Shown: positions 8,574 through 19,800 of the stretch, piece after piece | Numbering within the stretch: position 1 is the stretch's first letter | Layout of the letters: the number at the start of each line of letters is the position of its first letter | Assembly (NCBI GenBank): GCA_938016265.1 | Contig: CALLWB010000080.1 | Span: 1-34,322 of the forward strand | Direction: 5' to 3' | DNA: 34,322 nucleotides | Source: an uncultured Saprospiraceae bacterium | GTDB lineage: Bacteria; Bacteroidota; Bacteroidia; Chitinophagales; Saprospiraceae | Notes under the pieces: generated by a model | The model's input: the letters and a program-made list of their open reading frames with translations, nothing else | Told to the model about the DNA's origin: nothing | Database searches by the model: none | Made by a program: the position numbers and the translations under genes

Positions 8574-9364
8574 CGGGAAAAATTGTTTAATTATAAAATT
8601 GTTTGAATAGCTAAGTAAAGCCCTTGGAATCAATATATAGTATGGAGATTCCAAGCAGGTTATTAATGATAATTCTTTAAAATATCAGTTACAAAGAACG
8701 TAATATAATTTTATATGAAGAATTTTAGAGCATGATATTTACTTTTGAGCTGTCTGCTTGATTACAATTTGTGTCTTTTTTGTAGATGCCTTTTCTAAAT
8801 CAACCTTCTTTTTTAACCTGATCTTCAAAACACAAAAAATCTATTATTATCTATTTTTTTCTAAAAACTTATAAATAATCAGGTTTATATAGAAATAAAA
8901 ACCAACCAAGCGCTCCTCAAAGTACAAATGTTAACTACAAAACTTAATGCGCATATTTTTTATCATAAAATTCATAAACAAAAATATTATTCAATAATTA
9001 TTTATAGTCAAAGAATATAATTTCTAACTCAATCAAATTAACAGGCAATTAAAACAGAATTCATTATCATTTGTTTTTCAACTAATTAAAGAAAAACATA
9101 ACAATAAAATCAAAAATTCAACTCCCCCAATATCAATTTAAAATTTGCCTTACAAAAATAAAAAACATGAACAAAAACTACCCTGCAACTCTTCAAATAA
9201 AAAAACATCAAAATCAAAAAAATCGGGTGAAATTCAAATATTAACATCCAATAATGAATGTTTTTTAGCGAAAAATGACACTGCCCTCTTCCCTAACTTA
9301 GTAGTGAATCAAAAAATAATTTATCTGATTTTTTCTGTAAACCTATTTTTGAAAACCTACTATT
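8574..9364. other. Long AT-rich divergent intergenic region
   Basis: About 790 bp without a credible gene separates the divergent susC-like and SprB-repeat genes. The sequence is strongly AT-rich with many A-tracts, and the open frames in it are low-complexity. A TATTTTTG -7-like box lies at 9344-9351, only 13 bp before the start of the SprB-repeat gene, but its -33 box is weak. I see no convincing promoter for the susC side. Such long AT-rich upstream regions often host several regulatory sites; none is identified here. Confidence 0.6.
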
Positions 9365-12300
9365 ATGCGAATTCCAAGTATCAAATCCGTCCTTTTAAAT
9401 TTACTAGCTCTACTTTTTATTTTCTTAAGCTATAATGAAGGTAAGGCGTCCCACTCTATGGGCGCAGACCTCACCTATCAATGCCTAAGCAATAATCAGT
9501 ACCGCCTAAAACTTAAATTTTACAGAGATTGCGTAGGCGATCCAGCAGACAACACAGAAACTATCGAAATAGATGGCTGCGGAGTTAGTACTTCCGTCAC
9601 CTTAAATCTAGTTTCTGCAACAGAAGTATCTCAATTATGCCCCGGCCAACAAAGCACCTGCAATGGAGGCGGCCTCCCAGGCACTGAAGAATACATCTAT
9701 GAGGGAATTGTTACCTTAAACACAGTCTGTTCCAACTACCAACTTTTCTGGTACAACTGCTGTCGAAATGGAGCGATCACCACACTAGACAATGCAGCAT
9801 CAGAAGATTTAGCGTTAAATATCACGCTAAATAATCAAGTAGCTCCTTGCAATAATTCCCCCATCTTTAACAATTTGCCGACGCCCTACGTTTGCGCAGG
9901 AGAAAATGTCAACTACAGTCATGGGGTTACCGATCCTGATGGCGATCAACTCGTTTTTGCGCTGGTCAATTGCGAAAACTACTGGGGATCGGTAGACTAC
10001 GCACAAGGGTTTAGCGGCACAAACCCCCTGGATACATACAATGGAGTCAATATAAATCCGAATACAGGGCTGATTACTTTCCGTCCTAGTTATGCGCAAC
10101 AAGCGGTCTTATGTGTCCGCGTCAGAGAATACAGAAATGGAGTTTTGATTGGAGAAACCATCCGGGACATGCAGTTTATTGTTGAAAACTGCAACAACAA
10201 TCCACCAATAGCCGGCCCCTTCGTACAAACTGGAAATCGCACTTATACCGCTTGCGGAGCAGGACAAAATTTCTGCCTGACCATAAATGGATCAGATCCA
10301 AACAACGGAGATAATATTACTATGAATTGGAATAATGGTATTCCTGGCGGAACTTTCAATGTTGCAGGCAACAACACAGCCAGCCCAACAGCCACTTTTT
10401 GCTGGGCGCCGACCACAAATCAGACGGGCTCTTACAACTTTACGGTAACCGTTACGGACAACGCTTGTCCGCAACCTGCCTTCAATATTTACAACTATAC
10501 TATTAATATTTCGAATAATGTTCCTAATATAAATCTAGGAGCTAACAAGGGGATATGCCCTGGAGAAACCGTACAGCTCAAACCTGCCGGAACTGCACAT
10601 CCTGCACCAGGAGTTACGTATTCATGGTCGCCGACTGCCGGACTGTATAATCCGAACGCTCCTACTACAAATGCTACGCCTGGATCAACGACAACCTATA
10701 CGCTTACAGCCACCAGCGCGCTAGGCTGTGTAAAAACAGATCAAGTCACAGTCACAGTATGGCCAAGGCCAAATTTTACAATTACTAGAGAATTAGAAAA
10801 TTGTTCATCAGGAAGCGCCACCCTTGTAACAGCAACATCCACTGGAGCAGGCCTTGCCCCCTACGATTTTGCCTGGTCTACTGGAACCATAAAAAACAAC
10901 ACCACCTTCAGCACCACAACAGTAAACCCGGCAGTAAACACCACTTATTCTGTTACGATTACTGACAGTAGAGGTTGTGAGCGAGTCAAATCATATACCG
11001 CACTGGCAAACCCTCAACTAACTCTTTTTCTGTTGCCTACGGATGCCAATTGTTTTAATAGTGATGATGGTAAAATAACCACAAATTTTTCTGGAGGATA
11101 CGGTCCATTCACCTACTCTTGGACAGGCCCTGGAGGACCTTATAGTACTGCTAATATTACTGGGCTGGGGCCTGGAAACTACACACTGGTTGTAACAAAT
11201 AGTCAAGGGTGTACCGTCTCTGCTTCCACTACAATTGATGAGCCATCAAACATGCCAGTAACAACAACTTTAATAGCGGGACTTGATTGTTTTGGAGATT
11301 CCGATGGGGTTGCTGAAGTAAAGATAAGTGGAGGTACTCCTCCCTACAATGTCATTTGGGACAGCGGGGCTACCACACCAATAGCAAACAATCTAACCGG
11401 CGGTTTGCATCGAGTTTCTGTTTACGACGCCAACGGATGTCGGAAAATAAGAACCATTGACGTCACCAGCCCATCTAATATTTCAGCCACAACCACGCAA
11501 ACAAGCCCAGTCGATTGTTTTGGAGGCAACAATGGAGCAGCAACAGTAACAGTAAACGGGGGTACTCCTGGCTATACTTACTCCTGGGATAATGGAGCAA
11601 ACAGCGCTTCAACAAACTCCTTAAACGCTGGCGTTCACACCGTACAGATTACTGACGCCAATGGTTGTAAAAGAAATAAAACGGTCACCATAACTCAACC
11701 TGCTCAACTAAACGTGGTCAAAGAAATCCATGAGCAAATCATCTGCCATGGAGAATGTTCTGGCAGGATTCGAGTAATAGGCAATGGAGGAGTTGCCCCT
11801 TATACTTATGTTTGGAATACTGGCTCCCAGGCAAGAACGATTTCCAACTTATGTGCAGCAAACTATAGAGTAACCATCACTGATGCAAATGGCTGTAAAA
11901 AGATTAGAAGCCTCAATATTGTAGAACCTACCCAACTAAATGTAAATGCAAACGTTATTAGCAATGTTCCCTGCTATGCCCAAAGTACTGGTTCAGCAAC
12001 AGTTTCAGCAAATGGAGGAACTCCTCCTTATAGTTATTTATGGGACAACGGTGATGCGACTGCCACTACGAATTCCCTAAATGCGGGAGCACATACCGTT
12101 TCTGTTATTGATAGCAGAGGTTGTGTTGTTACGGACATCATTACCCTTACACAACCCCCTAGTTTCCCCGTGAATCTATTCATCGAAAATCATGTAGCCT
12201 GCTACAACCAACAATCTGGCGTCGCCAGAATAGTTGCCAATGGAGGAACTCCACCTTACAACTTTACCTGGTCAAATGGAGAGAATACTGCAGTCGCTTC

Positions 12301-15300
12301 AAATCTACCAGCCGGAACTTTTCGAGTCACAGTAACAGATGCAAATGGCTGTCGTCGAGTAAGAACTTCAACGATAACACAACCTTCCAATTTAATAGGA
12401 ACTGCAGATGAGTTTGCTCCAACATCCTGTTGGGGAGTTAGTGATGGAATTGGCAGAGCCAATATGTCAGGAGGCACCCCTCCTTATACTTACATATGGG
12501 ACACAGGCAACACGAACAAAACTGCAGCAAACCTATCCGTTGGCCAACATCGTGTAACTATTACCGATGCTAATGGATGCAGAAAAGTGAGAACAGCAAC
12601 AATAACAGAACCTCCAAGAGTACGTGTACTAACAGAGATCAGAGAAGACATCACGTGTGCTGGAGCATGTGATGGAAGAGTTCGGGTATATGGAGCGGAT
12701 GGTCTTGCACCCTATACCTATTTATGGGATAATGGCTCCATAGGACGAACACGAAATAACCTTTGCTCTGGAACCGTTAGGGTAACAGTGACCGATGCAA
12801 ATGGCTGTGAACGTATTCGAATTTACAATTTACCAGATCCACCAACATTAACCACCATCACTAGTGCCATCAGTCATGTTCCTTGTGCCAATCAATCTAC
12901 AGGTACAGCCTCAATTGTAGCAAATGGTGGTGTTGCCCCCTATATTTATGCTTGGGACAATGGAGTTGCCACAGCTACAAACAGCACCTTAGACCCAGGC
13001 ATGAACTATGTTACCCTAACCGATGCTAACGGATGTACAAAATTGGATTCGGTATTTATTAATAATGCGACACCATTCCCAGTAGTCCTCGCTATAGATA
13101 GTCATGTGCTTTGTTTTAACCAATCCTCCGGACAGGCTCACGTTAATGCTTCTGGTGGTGAAGCACCCTACAACTACCTTTGGTCTAATGGGGAGACCAC
13201 TTCCGCAGCAACGAGTTTACCCGCAGGTATTGTTAGAGTGACAGTTACAGACTCCAATGGGTGCAGAAAGGTAAGAAGCAGTACAATTACCCAGCCTGCA
13301 GCAAATTTTGTGGGTACAGCAATAGAAATCACCCCCGCAACCTGTTGGGGAGGAAGTGACGGAAGAGGAAGAGCAGATATGACCGGCGGTACTCCTCCGT
13401 ATACCTATTTATGGGATACTGGTAGCTCAACGCGCAATGCTTTCGATTTGAATGCAGGATTGCATCGAGTAAGTATTTATGATGCTAATGGGTGTCGAAA
13501 GGTACGAACCGTTACCATCACTGAACCAGCCCAAATGAGGATTTTAACAGAATTCAGAAATGAGATTACCTGCGCAGGGGCTTGCGATGGAAGTGTTCGG
13601 GTATATGTGGAGGACGGAATCACACCCTACACTTACTTGTGGGACGATGGCCATCAGGGACGCAAACGAAGTAATATATGTGCCGGGCCAGTCAGAATAA
13701 CAGTAACAGATGCTAATGGCTGTCAACGCATTAGAAATTATAATTTCCAGGATCCTCCACTCTTTCTAACTTCGATGAATGTTATTACAGATGTTCTTTG
13801 TCTAAATACTAGTACAGGAAGGGCGAGGGTAACCCCAACAGGAGGGGTTGCTCCATATACCTATCTCTGGGAGGATGGCACTGTAAATGCCACCCACAAT
13901 GCTTTGCCCGCAGGAACACATTTAGTATCTATTACGGATGCAAACGGTTGTGTAAAAGTTGATACCGCTCTTGTAAACAACGCACCGGCCTTCCCAGTAG
14001 CAATGGTCATTGACAACCATGTACAATGCTTCAATCAAAGTAATGGAGCGGCACACGTTACTGCAAATGGAGGTACCCCACCATATACCTATATTTGGTC
14101 AACAGGAGCAAACACGCCAGCAGTTACAAATCTCGTAGGAGGTGTAGTCCGAGTTACCGTCACCGATGCCAATGGGTGCCGAAGAATCAGACAAGAAACG
14201 ATCACCGAACCTACTGAGAACTTCCTTGGTGTTGCTGTAGAAGTAACTCCGGCGACTTGCTGGGGAGCCAGCGACGGAAGAGGAAGGGCAGACATGACTG
14301 GTGGCACACCTCCGTATTCCTACTTATGGGACACTGGAAGAACTAACCGAGCAGCAAACAATTTAAATGCGGGGTTGCATAGAGTAACCATCTACGACGA
14401 CAATGGATGCCGAAGAGTAAGGACGGTAACGATAACAGAACCAGATCGAGTTCGGGTACTATTAGAGTATAAAAATGAGGCCACTTGCAACGGAGTATGC
14501 GATGGAAATATAAGAGTATATGGAGATAGTGGTGTCACTCCTTATACTTACTTATGGAGTACCGGCCACAATGGAAGAACAAGAAACAACCTTTGCCCTG
14601 GGCCAATAAACGTTACCGTTACGGACGCAAATGGATGTTCAAGAGTTCGGTACTTTAATATTTTTGAAACGAATGGTATTGTTCCAAGCATCGTTTCAAA
14701 TTCTCCTGCGTCTTGCTCCAGCTGCACAGGTACTGCCAACCTTCAAGTCACCGGAGGATTCCCACCCTACAATTATTTATGGTCTTCTGGAAGTACCCTA
14801 CAAGACCCAATCGACTTATGTCCACTTATGAATTATGTGACGATAACGGACGCAAATGGTTGCACCACAACTGCAGAAGTAAACATTGGAAATACAGGCC
14901 AGGGAACGATTTCTGCCACTGTGAATCTGGACAAAAGTGTGGGTTGCAACAACTCCAACGACGGAGGCGCAACTGTAACAGTAAATGGAGGAGCAGGCAA
15001 CTATTTTTTCACCTGGGATAATGGGGAGATTACCGCTTCTGCAATCACACTTTCTTCTGGGAATCACAGTGTCACGATTGAGGACGGAGGTGGATGCACC
15101 ACTGTTGCCACCATCATGATTCCATTAGTGATGGTAGATCACGACAATGATGGCGTTTGCGATGTAGACGATCTTGATGATGATAATGATGGGATACCGG
15201 ACATTATGGAGTACGGCTGTGATGAAGGAACCATTTTTTCAATTGGTTGTTCCATGACTGACCCTAACATGGATGACGACGATGATGGCATATTAAATTA

Positions 15301-16771
15301 TCAAGACCCTGATTGGGCAGATTGTGGGGCAATCAATACAAATGGTATTTGTCAATCTGTAGATATGGATGGAGACGGCATTCCAAACCATATGGACCTT
15401 GATGCTGACGGAGATGGCATTTTCGACATTGAAGAAGCAGGTGGAACCGACGTGAATAATGACGGAGAAGTAGACTATCCAATAGCAGGCGATCCCACTT
15501 CTATGACCGATCTTGACGGAGATGGATTGAGTGACGATTTGACTATTGACACAGACGGAGACGGCATTCCAGATGCATCTGTTGACACCGATACCAATAG
15601 TTCAATCACTGAAACTTCGCTCCCGGTTATAAATACTGACGGAACAGGCGGGCCAAACTTCCTTGACATTGATTCTGATGATGATGGGCTTTCAGATAGT
15701 TTGGAGGACAGTCTTGCGCTAAACAATGGAGATACAGACGGCGATGGTGTCCCGGATTATATCGACCTTGACTCTGACAATGATGGCATTAATGACATTG
15801 TAGAGGCAGGAGGTGTTGATCTTGATGAAGACGCATTAATTGACGATCCGCTTGATGAAGCTAGTATTTTAATCCCTACAGATTCGGATGGAGATGGTAT
15901 CCCGAATTACTTGGAAATTGACTCCAACAATGACGGCATTACTGACATTAGTGGCACTACAAATGCCGCTCTTGATATGGATGGAGACGGTGCGATAGAC
16001 AATACGTACGATCCTGATGGCGATGGTATACCAAACATAGTAGATGGCCAGCCCAACTTACATGGAGACTCAGAGCGCGGTGTGATTGGCAAGATCAGAT
16101 TACTTTTGGAGGGTCCTTTTGATCTAGGAACAGGATTGATGTCGGATTATCTAAACACGAATAATTTGATTCCTGTAACAGAACCTTATACCGCACTAGG
16201 ATTTGATCATTTGGGAGGAGGAGGAGAAACGGTTTCTCCAACTGTTTTTGACGTAACTGGACCAAATGCTATTGTAGACTGGGTTTTCTTAGAATTGCGG
16301 GATGCTGCAGATTTTTATCAAGTGGTGGCTACAAGGTCTGCTTTGCTGCAGGCGGATGGAGATGTAGTTGATTTTGATGGCGTTTCTACGGTATTCTTTT
16401 ATGGAGTAGCTGATGCGAATTATTATGTTATTGCTCGGCACCGAAATCACTTGTCAGTAATGACGCCTGGTTCGCTGCCAATGAATGGATCTACTTCCTA
16501 TCTGCATGATTTCACGACTGGTTCTGCTTATGGTATTCTGAGCTTTGGAGATGTTCAAAAAACAGTAGGTCCTGGCAAATTTGGACTCTACGAGTGTGAC
16601 TATAACCAGGATGGAGAAATCAATGCAGCTGACCGAAGCACCGCATGGAATACCCGAAACCAAACTGGCTATATCAGTGAAGACTCCAATTTTGATGGGG
16701 AATGCAATGCCAATGAACGAAGTCAAGTTTGGAACAACAGAAACAAAGTATCGCGAGTACCAGAGAATTAG
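9365..16771 (+). CDS. Giant SprB-repeat surface protein (putative adhesin, 2468 aa)
   Basis: The signal peptide (about 1-28) is followed by an N-terminal module beginning ASHSMGADLTYQC (to about 275), a cadherin/Ig-like module (about 277-387) and a PKD-like module (about 391-470). Eighteen tandem SprB-type repeats (about 553-1920) of about 76 residues follow, each with a GGTPPYTYLWDTG-like core and an ITDANGC end. Residues about 1925-2235 hold an Asp-rich, thrombospondin-type-3-like calcium-binding series (DxDGDGIPD units). Next comes a beta-rich module (about 2245-2405), then two EF-hand-like loops, DYNQDGEINAAD (2412-2423) and DSNFDGECNANE (2440-2451). SprB repeats are known from the mobile gliding adhesin of Flavobacterium. 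No YPNP-type (type A) or gliding-associated (type B) T9SS sorting domain is visible at the C-terminus. Adhesion or a cell-surface role is an inference. The terminator at 16809 follows. Confidence 0.88.
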   Translation: MRIPSIKSVLLNLLALLFIFLSYNEGKASHSMGADLTYQCLSNNQYRLKLKFYRDCVGDPADNTETIEIDGCGVSTSVTLNLVSATEVSQLCPGQQSTCNGGGLPGTEEYIYEGIVTLNTVCSNYQLFWYNCCRNGAITTLDNAASEDLALNITLNNQVAPCNNSPIFNNLPTPYVCAGENVNYSHGVTDPDGDQLVFALVNCENYWGSVDYAQGFSGTNPLDTYNGVNINPNTGLITFRPSYAQQAVLCVRVREYRNGVLIGETIRDMQFIVENCNNNPPIAGPFVQTGNRTYTACGAGQNFCLTINGSDPNNGDNITMNWNNGIPGGTFNVAGNNTASPTATFCWAPTTNQTGSYNFTVTVTDNACPQPAFNIYNYTINISNNVPNINLGANKGICPGETVQLKPAGTAHPAPGVTYSWSPTAGLYNPNAPTTNATPGSTTTYTLTATSALGCVKTDQVTVTVWPRPNFTITRELENCSSGSATLVTATSTGAGLAPYDFAWSTGTIKNNTTFSTTTVNPAVNTTYSVTITDSRGCERVKSYTALANPQLTLFLLPTDANCFNSDDGKITTNFSGGYGPFTYSWTGPGGPYSTANITGLGPGNYTLVVTNSQGCTVSASTTIDEPSNMPVTTTLIAGLDCFGDSDGVAEVKISGGTPPYNVIWDSGATTPIANNLTGGLHRVSVYDANGCRKIRTIDVTSPSNISATTTQTSPVDCFGGNNGAATVTVNGGTPGYTYSWDNGANSASTNSLNAGVHTVQITDANGCKRNKTVTITQPAQLNVVKEIHEQIICHGECSGRIRVIGNGGVAPYTYVWNTGSQARTISNLCAANYRVTITDANGCKKIRSLNIVEPTQLNVNANVISNVPCYAQSTGSATVSANGGTPPYSYLWDNGDATATTNSLNAGAHTVSVIDSRGCVVTDIITLTQPPSFPVNLFIENHVACYNQQSGVARIVANGGTPPYNFTWSNGENTAVASNLPAGTFRVTVTDANGCRRVRTSTITQPSNLIGTADEFAPTSCWGVSDGIGRANMSGGTPPYTYIWDTGNTNKTAANLSVGQHRVTITDANGCRKVRTATITEPPRVRVLTEIREDITCAGACDGRVRVYGADGLAPYTYLWDNGSIGRTRNNLCSGTVRVTVTDANGCERIRIYNLPDPPTLTTITSAISHVPCANQSTGTASIVANGGVAPYIYAWDNGVATATNSTLDPGMNYVTLTDANGCTKLDSVFINNATPFPVVLAIDSHVLCFNQSSGQAHVNASGGEAPYNYLWSNGETTSAATSLPAGIVRVTVTDSNGCRKVRSSTITQPAANFVGTAIEITPATCWGGSDGRGRADMTGGTPPYTYLWDTGSSTRNAFDLNAGLHRVSIYDANGCRKVRTVTITEPAQMRILTEFRNEITCAGACDGSVRVYVEDGITPYTYLWDDGHQGRKRSNICAGPVRITVTDANGCQRIRNYNFQDPPLFLTSMNVITDVLCLNTSTGRARVTPTGGVAPYTYLWEDGTVNATHNALPAGTHLVSITDANGCVKVDTALVNNAPAFPVAMVIDNHVQCFNQSNGAAHVTANGGTPPYTYIWSTGANTPAVTNLVGGVVRVTVTDANGCRRIRQETITEPTENFLGVAVEVTPATCWGASDGRGRADMTGGTPPYSYLWDTGRTNRAANNLNAGLHRVTIYDDNGCRRVRTVTITEPDRVRVLLEYKNEATCNGVCDGNIRVYGDSGVTPYTYLWSTGHNGRTRNNLCPGPINVTVTDANGCSRVRYFNIFETNGIVPSIVSNSPASCSSCTGTANLQVTGGFPPYNYLWSSGSTLQDPIDLCPLMNYVTITDANGCTTTAEVNIGNTGQGTISATVNLDKSVGCNNSNDGGATVTVNGGAGNYFFTWDNGEITASAITLSSGNHSVTIEDGGGCTTVATIMIPLVMVDHDNDGVCDVDDLDDDNDGIPDIMEYGCDEGTIFSIGCSMTDPNMDDDDDGILNYQDPDWADCGAINTNGICQSVDMDGDGIPNHMDLDADGDGIFDIEEAGGTDVNNDGEVDYPIAGDPTSMTDLDGDGLSDDLTIDTDGDGIPDASVDTDTNSSITETSLPVINTDGTGGPNFLDIDSDDDGLSDSLEDSLALNNGDTDGDGVPDYIDLDSDNDGINDIVEAGGVDLDEDALIDDPLDEASILIPTDSDGDGIPNYLEIDSNNDGITDISGTTNAALDMDGDGAIDNTYDPDGDGIPNIVDGQPNLHGDSERGVIGKIRLLLEGPFDLGTGLMSDYLNTNNLIPVTEPYTALGFDHLGGGGETVSPTVFDVTGPNAIVDWVFLELRDAADFYQVVATRSALLQADGDVVDFDGVSTVFFYGVADANYYVIARHRNHLSVMTPGSLPMNGSTSYLHDFTTGSAYGILSFGDVQKTVGPGKFGLYECDYNQDGEINAADRSTAWNTRNQTGYISEDSNFDGECNANERSQVWNNRNKVSRVPEN
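11021..15120 (+). repeat. Eighteen SprB-type tandem repeats with a 915-bp four-repeat superunit
   Basis: Single units are about 225-231 bp (about 76 aa). From the sixth unit on they recur in a fixed order of four types. The type with Cys-Trp-Gly (CWGxSDG) begins its Cys codon at 12428, 13343 and 14258, exactly 915 bp (305 codons) apart. A four-cysteine type (CxGxCDG) occurs at units 4, 8, 12 and 16. Copies are close in protein but differ at many synonymous positions, so the array is not a recent expansion. Confidence 0.85.
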
Positions 16772-16808
16772 GCTACCAATCTATTACGCGACTACTAATC
16801 AAACGATT

Positions 16809-16848
16809 GTGAGCAATACCTAACTAAAGGTATTGCTCACTGTTTTTT
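16809..16848 (+). terminator. Strong rho-independent terminator of the SprB-repeat gene
   Basis: A perfect 13-bp stem (16809-16821 with 16828-16840, core GAGCAATACC) and a 6-nt loop are followed by TG and a run of seven T on the plus strand. It lies between two convergent genes, 37 bp after the SprB-repeat stop codon. On the minus strand no T-run follows, so it works mainly for plus-strand transcripts. Confidence 0.92.
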
Positions 16849-16874
16849 TATCTGGCCGTTTTTTGAAAATTTTC

Positions 16875-19800
16875 TTACTTATAATTTGCCTTAACTATTC
16901 GGTGTTCGGAGTGTTGCTTGTTGGAGTTTTCTAGTTGGATAAAATACACTCCGGGAGCAAATTCCGACAGGTCAAATTCAAACGAATTAAACCCGCTCGA
17001 AAGATCTTTTTGCATTACTGCAATTCTTTCACCTAAGGAGGAGAAGACATTCACATTCACATAATCATTTTCTATGGAAGAATAAGTAACAATACTTATC
17101 AATCCTTCCGTTGGATTTGGGTACACCTCATTTTTAGGGTCCTTGTACTTAGAGCCTGTGTTTACTGTCAATACATCACACACGAACTCGGAGGATCCAT
17201 CCAAATCTAACTGAGAAATTTTGTAGTAATAAGTGCTTGCAAAAATAGCTTCAGGATCAGTAAATCTGTAGGTTGTCTGTTCTGTAGTCTCCCCACTACC
17301 ATCTATCCAGGCGATCGACCTATAGTCCAATCCATCTTCACTGCGATGCAAATAAAAGCCTTTGTTGTCAATTTCGAATTCTGTTGTCCAGGTTAAATCA
17401 ATTCCTTTTGTAGTAGATTCACCAGAAAAAGAAGAGCACTCTATTGGTAAGACTAAATCATTGCAGAAGAAACTGGCTAAATCGTTGCACATGCAGTTTT
17501 CTTTGCCTAGGCTATTCATCGGTTGTATCGTACTAACCACACCTAATGTTGGATCACAGCTACCCACTACCACCCCACTGAATGTAGCAGTTGCACCAGC
17601 AGCAAGCGGCCCTGGAATAACAATACTTCCAATTGGAGCCCCAGTAGCTGCTCCTGTAGCATCCGCACAAAATACTTCAACATACAAAGAGTCATTCGCT
17701 GGAAGATCGGAACCAGAATTCACAATATCCCCTTCCAATTGGAATGAGGTACCAGCAGGCCATGAGGAATAGAATCCGCATAAATTGTCCAGAGCAAGAT
17801 CTGGTTTTTGAATTTCTATATCAATACTTTTCGACCCAGAAACCACCCCAATTTCAGGGCAGAATCCTCCAGGAGCAGTTGCACAAGCAGGTCCGGGAAC
17901 AGAGATGACATTTTCAAGCAGGATCAACTTTGGTGTAGAACAACCACCATCAGGGGTATTCATCACGTCAATAGAAAACATGACTTGAGAACCATCAGTA
18001 ATTCCTGCTGGATAGGCCATTTTTAACTTAGTAATACCAGAGACGTCTGTTATTGCGTCTATAAGTGTTGGGCAACTTGGAACTGCAGTGGCCGGCATGC
18101 AAGCAAAAGAATTCGCTACATATTCAATCCCTTGTGGAATGGTGATGTAAGCAGTGTCATTCCCAGAAGTGGATCCACCAGTAAACAGTACATCAAACTC
18201 AATAGTTTCTGCATTTGTGCAGCCCTGAAGCGGATCAGAGGTAATTGTATTTATTGTTGAATATGGAGGCGAAACTCCTGCAATATCAATAGGAGGAGTT
18301 ACACTTGTAACCCCATCTCCTAGTGCCGGGCCAGTACATGGCTGATCACCATGAGCAATAAACTGAAATCTTGATCCAGCAAAAAAGCTACAATCTGTAA
18401 TGAACTTCATTTGAACTTTCACATTTCTATCTTCTGGCACCAATGCGTCCTGTGTACCTGGAATCCCATCCATGCTAACTGCAGAATGCTGGTTGATTGC
18501 TATATTCGCTAAAGACCCGTTAATGGTAGCTGGAATGGCTTCCCAGGCGTTGCTGCCCCCTGGATATTCTACGAGTGGATCGCCTGCCAATGTCAACCCT
18601 GTCGCAAGTAAAATATCTAACGATGGATCAACCAGATAAGACAATTGAGAACTATTTAACTCTATCTCATAAAATAAGGTATCGCATAAATTCTGAGCGC
18701 CGATTGGCCATTGCGTTCTATTTATTTGTACTTCTGACTCGACAGGTTTTACTTCCAGAATGGTTTCGGCTGGCGTACAATTTAGAATTGTTGGATCCGA
18801 TGGATAAACGCCACAATCGAAACTTGACAAAACTCTTAACTCATCAGGTTCACAGGATGTATATTCAAACTCAATACGTATTCTATATGTTGTTCCTCCA
18901 GCTAGCAAGTCAGTCAATTGTATCCATTTTCCGTCTGCATAATTGAGCGTCGTTATAGGAATTCCTCCATTATTTAGGTCTAGTACATTGGTTACATTGA
19001 TTCCAGACAACAAATCTTCAAACCCAACCCAGACATATTCCGCATCTCTTGCACCAGTAGTATTTCTGATTTCAAGATCCCAGAACTCTACTGGTTTGGT
19101 TGCGGAGATACAACCTGTTAAATCGGTCACGGAAAGTGAAGGTTGTCGGTTGGTAAAAAATCTGCTTTTTTCTACCAAAACAGGATTGTAACAGCTTGGA
19201 TCATCGAAATCTCCTGCTTCTGTTGTGTAAACTTTATAATCAACATTGCCAGGCACAGAACCACAAGTAGTCATCAGATTGAATGCTACCCAATAACCAG
19301 AGTGCCCGGTAACTATCATATCACCTAATGGCCAATCTCCCGTGTTTACCCAAGTGAGCCTATTCCCTACGATAGTTGGAGGTGGTAAATTAGTAACTAT
19401 TTCATCTCCGGGGTAACCGTCAGCGGGGGTTCCACGTGACCAAAGTTCAGGAGTAACCGAAGGATCAAAAACATCACCAGTGTTTATTACGACTACAAAA
19501 GAGTCGACCTTTGCATATGGTCTTATTTCACCCGGATATATGTCACTTGAACCATGCATAAAACGGTAGGACATCCAATTGGAAAAAGAGGTACAACCAT
19601 TGTTGACACCACCACTTCCTACCCAAAACTCGTATTCTCTTTTGTGAAGATATAGTTCAGATCCCCAGGTATCACAATACATTTCTTCGTTTGTGATTGG
19701 GGCTAAATTGTAATGCTTAAACCTCAAATCTGCCAAGGTGGTGGAGGGGATATTTTCATAGGAAGCGTTTTCCAGAATTTTCACATCAATATACACATCG

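Noticed and set aside
9145-9435. 96-codon plus-strand frame upstream of the SprB-repeat gene
   Set aside because: Lys/Asn/Ser-rich low-complexity product that overlaps the signal peptide of the real gene in a different frame.
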